This document shows positions 12,813 to 25,898 of a stretch of DNA of 64,000 bases, piece by piece. Source of the DNA: Phycomyces nitens (Eukaryota > Mucoromycota > Mucoromycetes > Mucorales > Phycomycetaceae); NCBI GenBank assembly GCA_022702545.1, contig JAHRBC010000006.1:620001-684000 (forward strand), read 5' to 3'. Numbering within the stretch: position 1 is the first letter of the stretch; every line of letters starts with the position of its first letter. The position numbers were made by a program, and so were the translations under genes. The notes beneath the pieces were generated by a model, which saw only the letters and a list, made by a program, of their open reading frames with translations, was not told the DNA's origin and did not search any database.

Positions 12813-15800
12813 TACTTTTTGTTTTGGTACCGTTTGTAGAATTTAAAAATGCATATTTGGAAACAAAAGGCATGAGACTTTCAAGGAGGGTACACATTGA
12901 ATAAGCCACATATGTATACATGGCTACTTATTAGTAAATGATTGTCGAAATTAAAGAACAGTTTGAAAGAGGAGTTGAACTGATTGATTGATTTATTGGT
13001 ATATAGATCTTTTTCATAGATAAAAAAAGAAAATCATTGCTGCAAAAATATCCAAGGAGATTTTTATTATTATTATTATTATAAATAACTTTGTCCAGGA
13101 TTATGCTTTGGGTCTATGCTTGAATTATACATTATTTACTTGTATTAAGCACGATATACACGCTGTAAAGGTCATGGGTACATTGTATAAAAAATACAAT
13201 ATTTTGTTTCAATCATGTCACCCTTGTTCTTTTTTTGAATATTTGACTCTAACAGCGCGACAATATGATGGCTATGACATTAGAGCCAATGATTCATCGG
13301 TTTCCAAGTCCGGTATTTACGATAAGCACCACATTAACCCTACACATGGCCAGGATAGTAACTTATACATCTGGAGCATCCGTGCAAATATACAATTGAA
13401 GAAAGGCAATAATTACTTGAATTAAGCCATATATCCAGTAAGACTAAATACAGGTAAGATCAACACGGCATGCCACATAGAATAATAATTGGGATACTAG
13501 TCAATCTTGGCAACCAAGCAATTTTCTTAATGGTCCAAGGGGAGCAGAGATATCTTTAGCAGAAAAATATTGATTCTTTTTTCTCAATTGTCGGCTTAAC
13601 TTTTTGTAATGGTTTCGACATGATGACTCTGACTAGTATCCATTCTTTTTTTTTTTGATGGCGTTTAATGTTAGCCCATTTATGGACTGCCTCGACTGTT
13701 CACGTATCTTCAGCTACTATATTAAACAATGATCATTAAACAGACCTAAATACACCATTTGTGTATTTAATCTAAAGATCTCAATTTTCAAAGGATTTTA
13801 CGATTGAGAGATATTAGGCATTTAGTACTATAACTACAGAAAATACAGGACGAATGAGGATCTTGATATATCAAGGGTTTAACCTCATTTCAGGCATACG
13901 GCCTAATAATCTATCAAATGATAGAGCCAATTATACGGTGTAAATAATAAAAAGGAAAGTTGATGCCGAGTCTATCACATTTGTGGTACTCTTCAAAATA
14001 AAAAATAATCGAAAATAGACATCAGCTTTTGTGAACGGGCATCGCACACAAGTGCGCGGTATGCCTATACAGACTCTCTTTTTTTTTTTTGGTAGTGTGA
14101 ATATATCGGCTTTATAGTCCTTGAGAATAAACTTTACATGGTTCGGCTTTGTGTGATTGATGAACCGCGTGGGTGACTCAGCTTGATATGTTGTGCTTAG
14201 TTGAGATCTCTCTCTCTCTTTTTGAAATTCAAGATAGGTTCGTTTCTCGACAGATTCTTGGGATTGGATTTAAATTGGGTTGAGTTGAGGATATTCTTGA
14301 TGAGATATTGGGTGATAAACTGCAATTGATATAATTCCTACTGCATAGCCTGGCTGTTTTGTAAAGCGATTTAGAGTGTGTGAGCCACACGACAAATCAG
14401 GCCAAACATAACACAAGAACCGCGCATGCGCAAAGATTAAAGTTGGTCCAAGCAAAAAGAGAATTTTATGAACAGTGCCTAAAGGGCATAATCGACCTCT
14501 GAGTTCCTTTGGAAAACTAAATTACCGAGCCCTGGTCCGGTAAAAAAAAAAAAAGGTAACACGATTGCCCACACGCTTCAGCAAAAAAAAAGAAAAGAAA
14601 AAGTGATTCTATGGCTCTTTGGTACCCAAATATGAGTACAAAGATGGAGTAAGTTGTGATCAAGGTCATTTAAAGGTCATGGCGCTCTTGTTATTGTCTT
14701 GTTTTGTAACATTTTGTAGGAAACTGTTCATCGAAAGCTCTCTTTTTGTTACAATGCATGTGCAATATGTCTCCATTCCTTCATATCATATCAAGAATGT
14801 CGACCATCATAAAGATACTGTGACGCTCTGGTTGTTGTGATACAGACTGCAATAAGCTTATTAGAGTGAACATACTCCACGTACAAATCCCTGACTAATG
14901 TGTTTCACAACTTGTTCTGTGGTCCTAACTTGGGTACAAATCCATGAGTTTTCGGTACTGTTTTACAGTTCTCTTGGGCACAGTAATCTGTTTGATTTTT
15001 ATATTCTACTGAATTTCTTGAGAAAATTCGTCTAAAGATTTGAGAATTACAGAATATATATATATATATATCTTGTCCCGACATTATATATGAATCATCA
15101 AGGGCTACAGAGATTCTAAAGGAATAGCAATGGTCAAGAGCATTCGTTAAGTGACATGCCCTAAAAAAAACCGATTATTCCCCGAGTTAACCAAACATGA
15201 CAATGCGTGTGTGTGTGTGTGTGTTTCAGACATCATAATTGAACCCTTACTCCCAATACAGCGTGCGAGATAAAGTGCTGAACATTTATGAGACCAAATC
15301 ATGTTAATTGCCATGAACTTATCAATATTGCAAACTAAACTTTATGTCGATGAAGCAATATGCTAAGACTCGTATATATATAAATAAATAAACAAATAAA
15401 AACCACCCCCATACTCTTGCTTTCCAAATAAAGAAAGAGTTCAATATTCAAACATGCTGAATATCTGGAACTAGAAAGGATTGGACAATATAAAATAGTG
15501 ATGTATATCATGTCAAGTCTAGACTATTAAAAAACAAAAAAGTGCTTCTGGACATTATATATAATACAGAATATACAACCATCTTCACTTGGTAATTGAT
15601 AAAGCAGCCACTTTTTTCTTAGTTTGACGGTCGTACTAATACGTCTCTATATATATAATCGACCTCTACTTTGGCCTTTGCAAGACGTCCTCATTCTGTT
15701 CCTAATTAAGTCTAATGTGCAACCATTAATTTCCTATTTGAAAAGCTAGTAACGAAACAAGGAAATAATTTGCTTGAATAATCCTTTTTTTGTTGTAAGA

Positions 15801-17204
15801 CAAGAAATAAGCATTTGAATCCCAAAATAGGTTGAAGTATCAAGGGCAATTGTGTTTTTTGTCAAGTTATTTGCAACTATGCACTATTTTCATATTATCA
15901 ACACACAGACTGCACTTTTTGTCTTGTAATAAAGGGACTGGATATATAAACCCTAATAATATTTTTTTGAAGCAAGAAAAAAGGAAAAATAGAGGAAAAC
16001 TTTTCAACAATTGACATTATAAAGCATTTTTATTGAAATCGCTTGCAATCAAATTCGTATATTTTCCATGATGGTCATAATCGTAGATTTATAGCTATTT
16101 CTTTGATTCTAATAAATTTTGTTTTATAGTGTGATATAGCTATTTGTGCAAGTCATGAACAGATAGCAGCGGCCACATGTTGTGCAAATCAAAAGGTGTG
16201 AGATCAACAGGCTCACATAGTTGCCTTTCTTTTTTTTTTTGGTCACAATATTACCAGAGCATGGCTAGAAACGAATTACAATTTTTCCAATCTGGACCTA
16301 CTCCCTGTCGAAAATCCCTTGTTTCACTCATTATTATCTGTCTAGAGTTTTCTCCTGAAATCAGAATGTATTAATTTGGTAAATTACATGATGATTCCTA
16401 TACATATATACATATGTGTATATATACACATACATATATGTATATTTGTAAACGATGTCATAAATATCAAATAGTACATGGGCAAAAAAGTGAATAGCAA
16501 GGTAAATTCTAGAGATTCAATTGATACTTGATAGGTACTATAATGAAATATCAGGCTATATACAATAGTAGAACATGGTGGTAGTGGGTCTAAATGCATT
16601 ACTTATATATAGATATATAAAGGGTATCTGAAGATAGAGACAAGGATTCAATCCTATTGTAAATAAAAACAGCAAAATAGTAGTAATATAAAAAAAAAGG
16701 GACAGTATAGTCAAAACAGTAAAAAGGAAAAAGGAAAAAAGTAAAAGGAAAAATAGAGCATATTAAGAATGTCAATTAGAGAAATCAAGAAATCGAGAAA
16801 ATGGGAAAGTGGGAAGAATAAGGAAAATAAAATAAAAATATTGCATACTGTTGAACCCATCAGAAAATCTGTGTTTTTTTTTTTGGCTATTTTTTTTTGG
16901 CATTGATACTTGAATATCGTGTTTTTTTTTCTTTTTTTTCTTTTTGGGATTCTTCTCTTTTGGATTCATTTTTTTTCGATCTTGTAGATCATTCGTATGT
17001 TGGCTACTTGTTCATCGACAAAATAAGTTATGTAATTAGGGTTTGGGATTGTGTACGCTGTCCATTGGATGATTGAGAATTTTTATGGCCGAATATCTGT
17101 TGGTTCCAGGCAGTTTGTTGTAAGGTTGAGCATGGTAATATATATGGCCGTCTTTCTTTTTTTTAAAAAAGAAAAAAAAGAATGGTAGATTATAGCTTGC
17201 TCTT

Positions 17205-18781
17205 TTAATTGTATGTATAATCTAGAAAAAGAGTGGTATTAGTATCTCATGTTTCCATGTATTCAGTGGAGACTTACCATGTCCTGTCATGTTGTGCATA
17301 AATATCGGTGAAATATCCTCTTGTTCAATAGAAGTAGGCATTATGGAAACCTCAGAACTGGGTACTTGCAAAGACATATTGAAGAGAGGATCCGTGGATG
17401 GAACTCCATAATAATAATAAGATTCAGTATTGTAATCTAATGCGCCAGTGTATTGGTTCGATGGAATCTGAAGTGGTATATGGGTAGGCATATGTAGCCC
17501 AGCTCCGCAGATGCTCTGTGCCATTTGAGAATCCATAAAATATGGATCTGTAAGCATGTTAAACTGGTCGAGAGCGTATTGGTTCTGTCCGAGAGCGTTT
17601 TCAGTGGACCAAACCTGCTCAAGAGGAGAAAGGGTATCTAATTGAGGCATAAGTGTCGGAATGACCGATAAAGGATATGAAGAATGAGCGGACGAGTAAG
17701 GAGCATCAAAGAGAGGAGGAAGTGGTTGAGGCGGCAGGGGTGAAATGGTTGACGAAGAGAAGTAGGACGGTGAAGACGATGGTGTCTGGGTAGGCAAGAG
17801 TGCAGTCATTGCAGTCATGTCAGCTAATGTCATTTCGTTGGCTTGCTCCTGAAGTTGAATTTCTGGTGATTTTTTGACCTGTTCAAACTTGACCTTGTGC
17901 TTTGGTCTTGTCTGAGGGTGGAGTTTTGAGGTGAATCTCTTTAAGAAGGACCGAGAAGACTTCTTTTTGATGACCCGAGAAGATGGAGTTGGAGAGACTG
18001 GAGAAGATATCTTTTTGGACCCAGTGCTCTTTCCGCTCATCAGACTAGAAGTGGGCATGTTTTCGACACTTTTTTTTGTTTGAGTAGACTCTAGGTGAAG
18101 TTTCTTTTTGAGAAACGCGCTCGATCGATGGGCTTGCTTTTTTAGTTTTTCATTCTCTTCTTTCAAGATTCGCAGCTGTTTCTGGAACACTGTTTCCCGC
18201 TGAACAGAAGTGGAGACTATATTTAAAAAAAAACGCGATTATGAGACAATTGGTCTAGATAGACGATGTGGGATTAATACCATATTCCAATGATTTCGTA
18301 ATAATCGTTGTCTTGCTGGGACGACGGACAGTTTGGAGAGACGGAAGGGCATGTGCAAGCTGTTGGTATTTTGTATTGAGGCCTTCACGGCGCTGACGTT
18401 CGAGAGCATTGTGTGCTGATCTCTTGTCGCTGTTTGCAATGTCACTAAGAGAGACGTAGAGAGACAGAGAGAGAGTTTTTTTTGTTTAATGATTAGAAAA
18501 GGAGCTCTGATGAAAAAAGAAGCTGATCTCCCTATTTGGATGATATTCTTATTTACCTTTCTTCAACTGGGGACATATTGGATGAGAACGAAATGCCTAA
18601 ATAAGAACAAGAGTTCATTAGGGCTATGCACACAATAGCTACAAGTAGCTTTTTGGACTGTGCAATAATTCATACCAAAGGGATGAGAAGAAGTCGTGAC
18701 AGAAAATGTACCAATAAAATCAGTGATTGTTTGCTGCGCAGATTTTCCCGAGGATGAGGATCCCTTCTTGTCTGCTGGCAT
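17205..18781 (-). CDS. bHLH transcription factor with leucine-zipper-like extension (421 aa, 5 exons)
   Basis: Exons on the reverse strand: 18781-18676, 18596-18557, 18444-18281, 18216-17278 and 17221-17205. Start MPADKKGSSS. The basic region and helix-loop-helix span about residues 53-105: KRSAHNALERQRREGLNTKY, loop SLQTVRRPSK, then TTIITKSLEYV. H60, E64 and R68 form the H-E-R signature of bHLH factors that bind CACGTG (established for Myc/Max/USF-type proteins). A heptad-like coiled coil follows (VFQKQLRILKEENEKLKKQ), giving a bHLH-zip layout. The rest is a long Ser/Pro/Thr-rich, probably disordered region with basic patches (SSRVIKKKSSRSFLKRFTSK) and a Tyr-rich segment. It should act in the nucleus as a dimer. 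Targets are unknown. Perfect CACGTG palindromes occur elsewhere in this window, upstream of the HARS and DPM3 genes. Confidence 0.88.
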
Positions 18782-21700
18782 GTTTAATTTTTGATGCGGA
18801 TAAAAATAGTTTGAATGTTTGATGTATTTTGGGATGACCAAAAGGTGAAGAACAATGTAAAATATTATGAACATGAGATTATATATACTTGTCCCTGTTG
18901 CTGCTATTAATTTTAAAACTCAGTGCTGTGATACATTTAGCTGTGATCTTTTACTGTAAGAACTTGCTATTGATTAGGATGCGCTGAACTATTTAAAATA
19001 GCTGGCTGATGGAGTGTCTCTCAAAGTAGCCTATTCTGGCATAGCCATTTCAACACTTGGCCATACTTTAAAGGAGCCGATGATCCTACAGTATGTTCTA
19101 TTCAACTCATTAGTATACCTGCATTAAAACCAAAGTATCCAAAGTTAATAATTTTAAAATTATAATGTAATAAAAAATAAATAAATAAAGCATATAACAC
19201 AAAGCCATTCTTAAAAGGTTTACGTCTGTGCATAGTCTATAGCTAGTTCATGTCAGAAACACAAATGGGCCAGGATAACCGTCCATAGACAGCATCTTTC
19301 CACCATTAATGTCCCTCTTATTGCTTTGATTTTGCACAATTGGTCAATTGATTATCATGACATCAAGACTAGGCTCTCTTTGCAATATCCAGCACTTCTT
19401 GGGGCTATCTGGACCCTTTATCAAGATCTTTATCCTTGGTCTTGGCTTGTTAGCTAGAATTTTGCGCTCAATTGTCATTTATCGATCCCAGGATCCAAAT
19501 CACCACATGGCACTATTTCCTATATAAAAAACTAAATAAATTTACAGAGCTCTATAAACTGAAATGCTTTGCTAAATCGAGTCGATTGGTATTCTCTGAA
19601 TACTGTCGATATCCCATCTCTGTAGCATTCTATAGACCAATCTCCTCTTTATTGATCCTCTCGTGATATCTTTACATTTTTGGTCAGGGTAGGCGACTAC
19701 AACTCAGCCCAATATCTCTCCCTTTTTTTCGTATACTTTCCAGTTTCTCCATTTCTTATTTTTTCAAGAAGCATTATAATATAATGATGTAAAATACTAA
19801 AAAGAAATTATAATGCAATATAATGAAATCCGAAAAATCGGTTTACTAGCCATATCATTGGTCCAATTATTGTTTCTTAATTCCTTCATATATATTATTT
19901 ATCTTGACTGAATCTATATTCCTTTCTTATTGGGTGTTGTCGATAGAAATAGCCAAGACTTGAGAGCCGTAATTTATTTATTTATTTATTTTTGCTATGA
20001 AGATCATCGCCAAATAGTACGATTTCGTCAGCGATGGATCATGTTTATCCTTCTATACCCCCAATATCTTTTTTTTTAAATAAAATAAAATAAAATAGCA
20101 ACAGTGTACATATTTTACTGTACAACAAAAATGACCCCCTTTCGGTTTATATATTATGAATGATCAACATCCAGTTATTTAAACTATCTTTCTTGTAAAG
20201 TAGATTGTAGTCGTGATTTTGTATAGTTTATAAAAAGCTAAAAACACACAGGAGTTAATGTGAGCACAAAAAAATACAACTCCGTAAATCGAGATCTGTG
20301 AAGAGGATTTCAAATCGAAAACTCACGGCGTTATTTAGTATTGATGATATATGCCAAAAAAATAATTATATATTCTAGGAATTTCGCAAGGCCTTTATGT
20401 CACAAGTACTTCCTTATACTCAAACGTGTGTGGCACAGTATAGACGGTAAAGTAACCCTTGGCTGTACCACGCACATTTTTTAGAAATTCTTTTTTTATT
20501 TTAATAAATTATTATTATTATTATTATTATAAGTTTCTGTTTAAATCTCATTATATATCAACCTTGGAGATGCGATTGTATACCAATGTAACCGTACGAA
20601 TGCCTGTGTGGCATATTGAAATACCAAATGATCGAGAAAACACTAGTATATCTTTGATTTTCATTTCTGAAAGGAACTACATTGCACAAGAGTTATACTT
20701 GATTTATACCCAAATTTTTTCTATGGTAGATTAACTGTAAAGACATCCAAGAGAACATTTCTATACAATATCAATATCAATATCAATATCAACAATAAGA
20801 GTTTTTTTCTTTTTATATAAAAAATATATATACACAAAACCTTTTGGACTATAGCTCCAAAAGAAGAAGGACAATTATTGACCTATGACTTTTGTCTTGA
20901 GCCTATGGATTCTTTGGAATCGGTCTACTCTTTTATTATTATTATTATTATTATTATTTTAATTTCAAAGGCTTGGTATAAGATTTAAACATTGATTTTT
21001 AGAGGGGCAATTATTTTGACCAGCCGAGATATTATTATTTATTTATTTAAAAAAGGAGAATGTGGTAATTGGGTCCTATAGTCTGTATATTCCAATAATA
21101 AATAAAGGGTACCCCAGGGCCACCAGTTAATAACTTGACAGGTCTAGCAAAGTATAGTCATAATAAGGAACGTTGTCCCAGAAGAAGTTGGCAGAAATTT
21201 CTGCACTCTGGCTAGTTTAGACTCCTAAACATACCATTCCTATATATTCTGGTCTCTTTCTCTTTTATATGGATACCAATTTATGCTTGTATTATTGTCA
21301 TGGCACTCTCCAAAATATCCTCAAGAAATGAAGATTAACTTTGATAACCTCGCAAAAAGTTTCCCGCTTTTTTTTTTTAGGTAATTTAGGTTGAACCGAT
21401 AAATGAAGTCTTGACCATTAAACCCCTTCCATTCTTGGATCGTGTAACTATGTCTTTTATATATATTCTAATGTTGAACAGCTACAATAATCTTTCCAGG
21501 TTAGTAAATAACAAAAAGATAAACTGCTAGTATATTTTCATAAAATGAGCGAGATTTTATTTTATTTTATTTAAACGGTTCTCAACCCATGCACTCTCAC
21601 ATGACATGGTAAAGGAAATCTAGAGCCACCTAATTTCACAAAATGGCTCGAGAACTGATGCTGAGTATATTGGCCCGGCGTGTTTTTTTTGGCCAAGAGC

Positions 21701-23975
21701 TTCTTGTGTTTGAAGCCACAGTTGATTAGACTGGTTGTAGAGTGAATAGAAAAAAGAAAAGCAGAGAGGTCTTGATCGAAGATTTCATAGAGAAATTATG
21801 ATGCCAACAGAATAAGTACAACGTCAAAGTTGGCAAATGGCCTAAACGGAAAAAGAAATACAAAGCTTGTTGCTCTTAGGCTTGTCAGCGATCTACTTTT
21901 TTTCTATATTTCTATATTTATATTCTTATATTTATACCACTAAATACATGCTTGTGAGCCTAACCAATGTATCATAAAAAGGAAATTTTCAACGCACGGT
22001 CTACTGATAGGGAACATCGTTGCTACATATGCATGATGTAGAAAGAATAGTAACCAGCATGGCAGCCTACCAGCAATCAATCAGTATATATATATATATA
22101 TTTATCTATTAATGCCTCCAAAAAAGAAAACCCTTTTTGAAATGAATCGACTGTAACAATATTCTTTGGGAAATGTCTGTGGTCATCAAGGGTGTACAAT
22201 TAAACTATCACAGCACCACTACGATCAGCTTGGACTTTGTAGATGTAAGAAGGCTGTTCGTCATAATCTAGAAAATTAAATATACTGATAGACAGATCAT
22301 TTAGGATTTTGCAAAGCATATATACATATTGGGCAGTTGGTAGAGCAGTGAGGTACTCACGCTTTGTAACCACCATTAAACCTTCTTTATACTATTCTAG
22401 GAGCACCATTTATTGGTGGTGATTATAGTAATTAAAAACAAAAAAGAAGGTATTCTGTAGAAATGGACCCAATCTATAAAACGTGGTAAAATCAAAGAGG
22501 TGATAAGGCTTTGGATCCAATAACTTTTTTTTTCTGTATATAAACAAACGATTGTTTTATGACCATATGCTCGGTTGACAATAAACCCATTACTTGGGCC
22601 ATTGTACGGCAAGTGAGCCACTTGTGAAATTATTCGATACCTTTAATTCCCAAATACCATTATTATAGAAACGCACTCGTGGTTAGAGTCTAAACGATTC
22701 TTGTGTTTCTAATTCAAACAATATAAGATTGCCAGTGAATGTTAAAAAGATTAAACAGCCATTCGAATAGGATGACTGAATTCTTACATGAGGTTACAGG
22801 GTGCTTTGATGTTGGATTTACTGTGGTCATTTGGAAACAGCACAGGGCTTTTTTTTTGTTTCTTTATTTTGGGTTACCAATGCTGGTTTATGGTTCATAG
22901 ATTGGCCAGTGAATCAAGTTAATTGTTGCAAGAGTAAAGAGGCCGTATAAAAATTAATAATAACCAGAGATCTACAGCAATATGATTCCCCTTGAAACAG
23001 ATATTGGGATCAGCGGATTATTAAAGCTTTAATACACACTATGCGCCCGTGTTTTCTTTTTTACAGAATTATGGTGTCTATGAATGTATTACAAGCGATG
23101 TCATGGTCTAAAGATGAGGGATAAGAGGGAAAAAAAGGGGGGCAATTGGGGTATAGTTGGCCCACAGGCACGTTCTCTATACCATACAATAATATAAATT
23201 AATTTTAAATATCTACTAGGCAGTACAGAACATTAACTTCTAAAACAGAAAGCTTAATATACATATATATAAAGATTGGCAAAAAGAGACCCATCGGCAC
23301 ACTTTTCATTTGACAGCGCGATACCTGATATCCTCCTACCATAACTAGAAAAACAGGTTGAGGCTGAAACGCAGACATAGATTTAAAATTCATCATTATC
23401 AGAATGATGCTTTGACTTTGCTGTTTCCATACTCTCCTTTATCCCACTGTAGATCGCTGTATATCCGGAAATCTACACAGCCAAAGGGTGTGCACACACG
23501 CCATTGTATATATACATATATAAAAATTACAATTGCCATTACTTTTATATCTTTGCAAACTTTCCACCCCTAAGTTCAAAAAAAAACCCCCAAGGGCGTA
23601 AACAACAGAGGTGCGTGCGCCCAAGGACCTGTGATCATCTATAGTTCGAAACCCTTGCCAGTGCGTTCCAAAGTGTTTGGCGCGTCTTTGAATCATTTAT
23701 GCCACATGTAACCCACAAGATACCATTTTACAATATATACACATATATTGGAATGAGGTCTTGTTCAACAATTAAAACTTGAGAATATCTTTCTTTTTTT
23801 TTAAAAAGAAAAAACACAATTAAACTTGGCCAGTCTAGGCCATACCCCTCTCTCCAAGCCATCTTGGAGGCCCTAATAACCGCCAGTCATTTGTTCCAAG
23901 TTTTGCATGTCAATATATGGTCTATTTTCACACGGCACAGTAATTATTACACTTGTACAGATAATTTATATTCAT
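18782..23975. other. Gene-free AT-rich spacer
   Basis: Five kilobases without a supportable gene. Contains (ATT)n at 20510-20529 and 20932-20957, (TTTA/ATTT)n near 19971-19991, AATATC repeats near 20769-20792, and TA runs at 22084-22101. The part just left of 23976 is the downstream region of the kinase gene. Confidence 0.5.
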
Positions 23976-24345
23976 TTATGGAAGAGGTTCTTGGCTGTTG
24001 GAGAGTCTATTGAGATGGAGGTAGACATCTGTGCCATAACTATATATATAAAAAACGCATGATAATATTAATTATCAATTCTCACATTTGCTCACAGGAG
24101 TATTAGATAATCAAGAAAAAAACACTTGCCCTTCCATGGACACCAGTTTCAAATCACCACCAAAGTATTGTACATACTATATTTTGAGTTGAGGTTGGTT
24201 AGAGTTGAGCCAATCTTTAACATGTTCTTTATTACCAGTCTTGAGATCGGTAAGCCATAGCCGAAACCAGCCATGGGAGCTTTGAATTCAGCATCGTCCT
24301 CTTCTGGTTTGATACTCTGCGCCTGCGCTGTAGTATACTGTTTTT

Positions 24346-24380
<35 letters not shown>

Positions 24381-25898
24381 AATAGATGAGCAATCTGCCA
24401 CGCCTTTAGATCCCATTCCATTATTACTCACCATGTATGTCCAGACAAGAGGAATTGCAGACCGACTGATTCCTCCACCTTCATCCGAGATCTTGATGGT
24501 TATGTCCTGTAAAGGGGTCAATATAACATAACCATTGAGAATGTCCTGTCAAAGAACCTACTTCTTTTCCATGGGCAATAATCAACTTAATTGGCGGGTA
24601 TTCGTCTTCATAGTCTTCGCCGTATCGTTCTACAACAGCCCGGAGAGAGTTTTTCAAGAGTTCAAATAGTATGTGGTTGAGGTGGGAAGGCACATAGGTA
24701 AATTCTATATCACCCGGGCAAATCATCTGGATTGCTGGTGCTTTGAACATGCCATAATAGTCTTCGCACACAAACCGCGCATTTGCAATGGCATCTGCTG
24801 CAATCTCACGGATATTTGACTTTAAACAAATCACACCAACATAATTCTTTTGCCTAAACCGACCATGGTACAGTGCCGAGTGTTGACCTTGAGAATATTA
24901 ACTATTATTACTTGACCTCTCTTTGGCACACGCTACACGCTACACTCACCAATCAACATTCGGATACCAATACGCGACATGTAAAACCGATCCAAGAAGT
25001 CCTGGACTTCAGTACCAATCAGATTGCAGTTGGTATGTTCCTTGTATTCCATAATTCCACGCGCTGTAGGTTTCCAGAGTCAATAAGCATACCAGATATC
25101 AGATACCAAAACCCCATACCCATTGTAGTCACTACTGGATCGTGCCTCCGTTTGATGCATTCGATTGTCTTTACAAACGATGCAGTATAATCCACCATCT
25201 CTGGTGAGCAATCTACCTCATCGATATTGGTGTAATATCTTGAGAACCACACCGTCAGTATCCTTGATTCACTCTTTACCAACTCACCTGTGATCGATGG
25301 GTACCTGGGGATGAATACTGGAATTCTTGGGTAATTTTGTCGAGGGGTTGTGTACATTTGGTGGCAGGATGAACCCGTCCTTGTTCCTTGCTACTTCCTT
25401 TATACGTTCTCGCAAGGATTCATTGAGCTTTGGGGTCGGTAGATCTAGTAATTGCTGGGCAAGGGTTAATCGCAATCCCTAGGCGCAGGAGACTAATGTG
25501 GTAGAGGGGGGGAGGGAGGGATGGTACCTGGAATGATTCGGTGTACCAGTCTTTGACTTTCAGGACAGAAGGCATCTTATTCAAGCCATTAGGCAGTTCA
25601 TCCATTTCTTTTACCCGATGTGCCAGACGAATAGGCAGTTCCTCTATATATGACCATTTGTTGTTTTAGACGCATAGACCACTACTGAAATCTGCCTTGT
25701 TTACCGTGCAAGAATTGACTGGCTTTGAAGAGGGTGCCCTTTGAAGGCTTTTGACCTAGAGTCGAAATGAGCATGGGATTCTGGTAATGATCTAAAGGTG
25801 TTACCAAAGAGGACCATTTGTCGAAGTGAGACTCCGGTTTGTGGGAACCGAGCAAAATGCTGAATTTTTTCCAGTATTTGAGGAGCTAGACTGGACAT
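23976..25898 (-). CDS. Mitochondrial pyruvate-dehydrogenase-type protein kinase (424 aa, 11 exons)
   Basis: Exons (reverse strand): 25898-25805, 25755-25705, 25643-25528, 25454-25288, 25238-25120, 25063-24950, 24887-24562, 24506-24432, 24337-24236, 24176-24130 and 24039-23976; the 25120 boundary could be off by one base. PDK/BCKDK-family kinases sit in the mitochondrial matrix and phosphorylate, and so inactivate, the E1 subunit of alpha-ketoacid dehydrogenases. The N-terminal domain shows FARFPQTGVSLRQMVLFG, SQFLHEELPIRLAHRVKEMD and IKRRHDPVVTTMARGIMEYK. The GHKL ATP-binding domain has the N box ELLKNSLRAVVE (E296, N300), G1 box SDEGGGISR (D337), G2 box GFGYGLPISR (near 380) and GYGTDVYLHLNR. 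The RYYTN segment before IKRRH resembles fungal PDKs. The start is the first ATG in frame; no long presequence is visible. The tenth intron needs a GC donor. PDK versus BCKDK cannot be settled here. Confidence 0.93.
24040..24129 (-). other. GC-AG intron in the PDK gene
   Basis: Reverse strand: the exon ends GAAGG and the intron begins GCAAGT, ending in ATATATAG (90 nt). This junction yields the conserved VSMEG-YGTDVYL. Using the downstream GT instead breaks the frame. Confidence 0.85.
24348..24379 (-). repeat. Very long poly-T tract in a PDK intron
   Basis: About 32 A on the given strand, hence 32 T in the transcript, ending roughly ten bases before the acceptor of the intron between exons 8 and 9. 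It acts as, or dominates, the polypyrimidine tract and is likely length-variable. Confidence 0.85.

Larger units (their letters stand above)
8824..17204. other. Long gene-poor region
   Basis: Eight kilobases of AT-rich sequence. Homopolymer and simple repeats include about 22 T at 12791-12812, (GT)n near 11900-11915 and 15206-15223, (ATT)n near 13064-13081, TA runs near 15056-15071, and TATACA-type runs at 16405-16445. The longest frame (13108-13425, 105 codons) has no recognisable motif. The right copy of the inverted repeat lies at 9826-10062. The block at 16680-17170 is dominated by A- and T-rich tracts preceding the 3' end of the bHLH gene. Confidence 0.5.

Noticed and set aside
13108..13425. 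105-codon open frame in the gene-poor region
   Set aside because: No recognisable motif, no splice or promoter support, and composition like the surrounding AT-rich DNA.
22330..22400. tRNA-like sequence (GGCAGTTGGTAGAGCAGTG resembling an A box)
   Set aside because: No B box of the GGTTCGANNCC type follows at the right distance and no acceptor stem can be formed.
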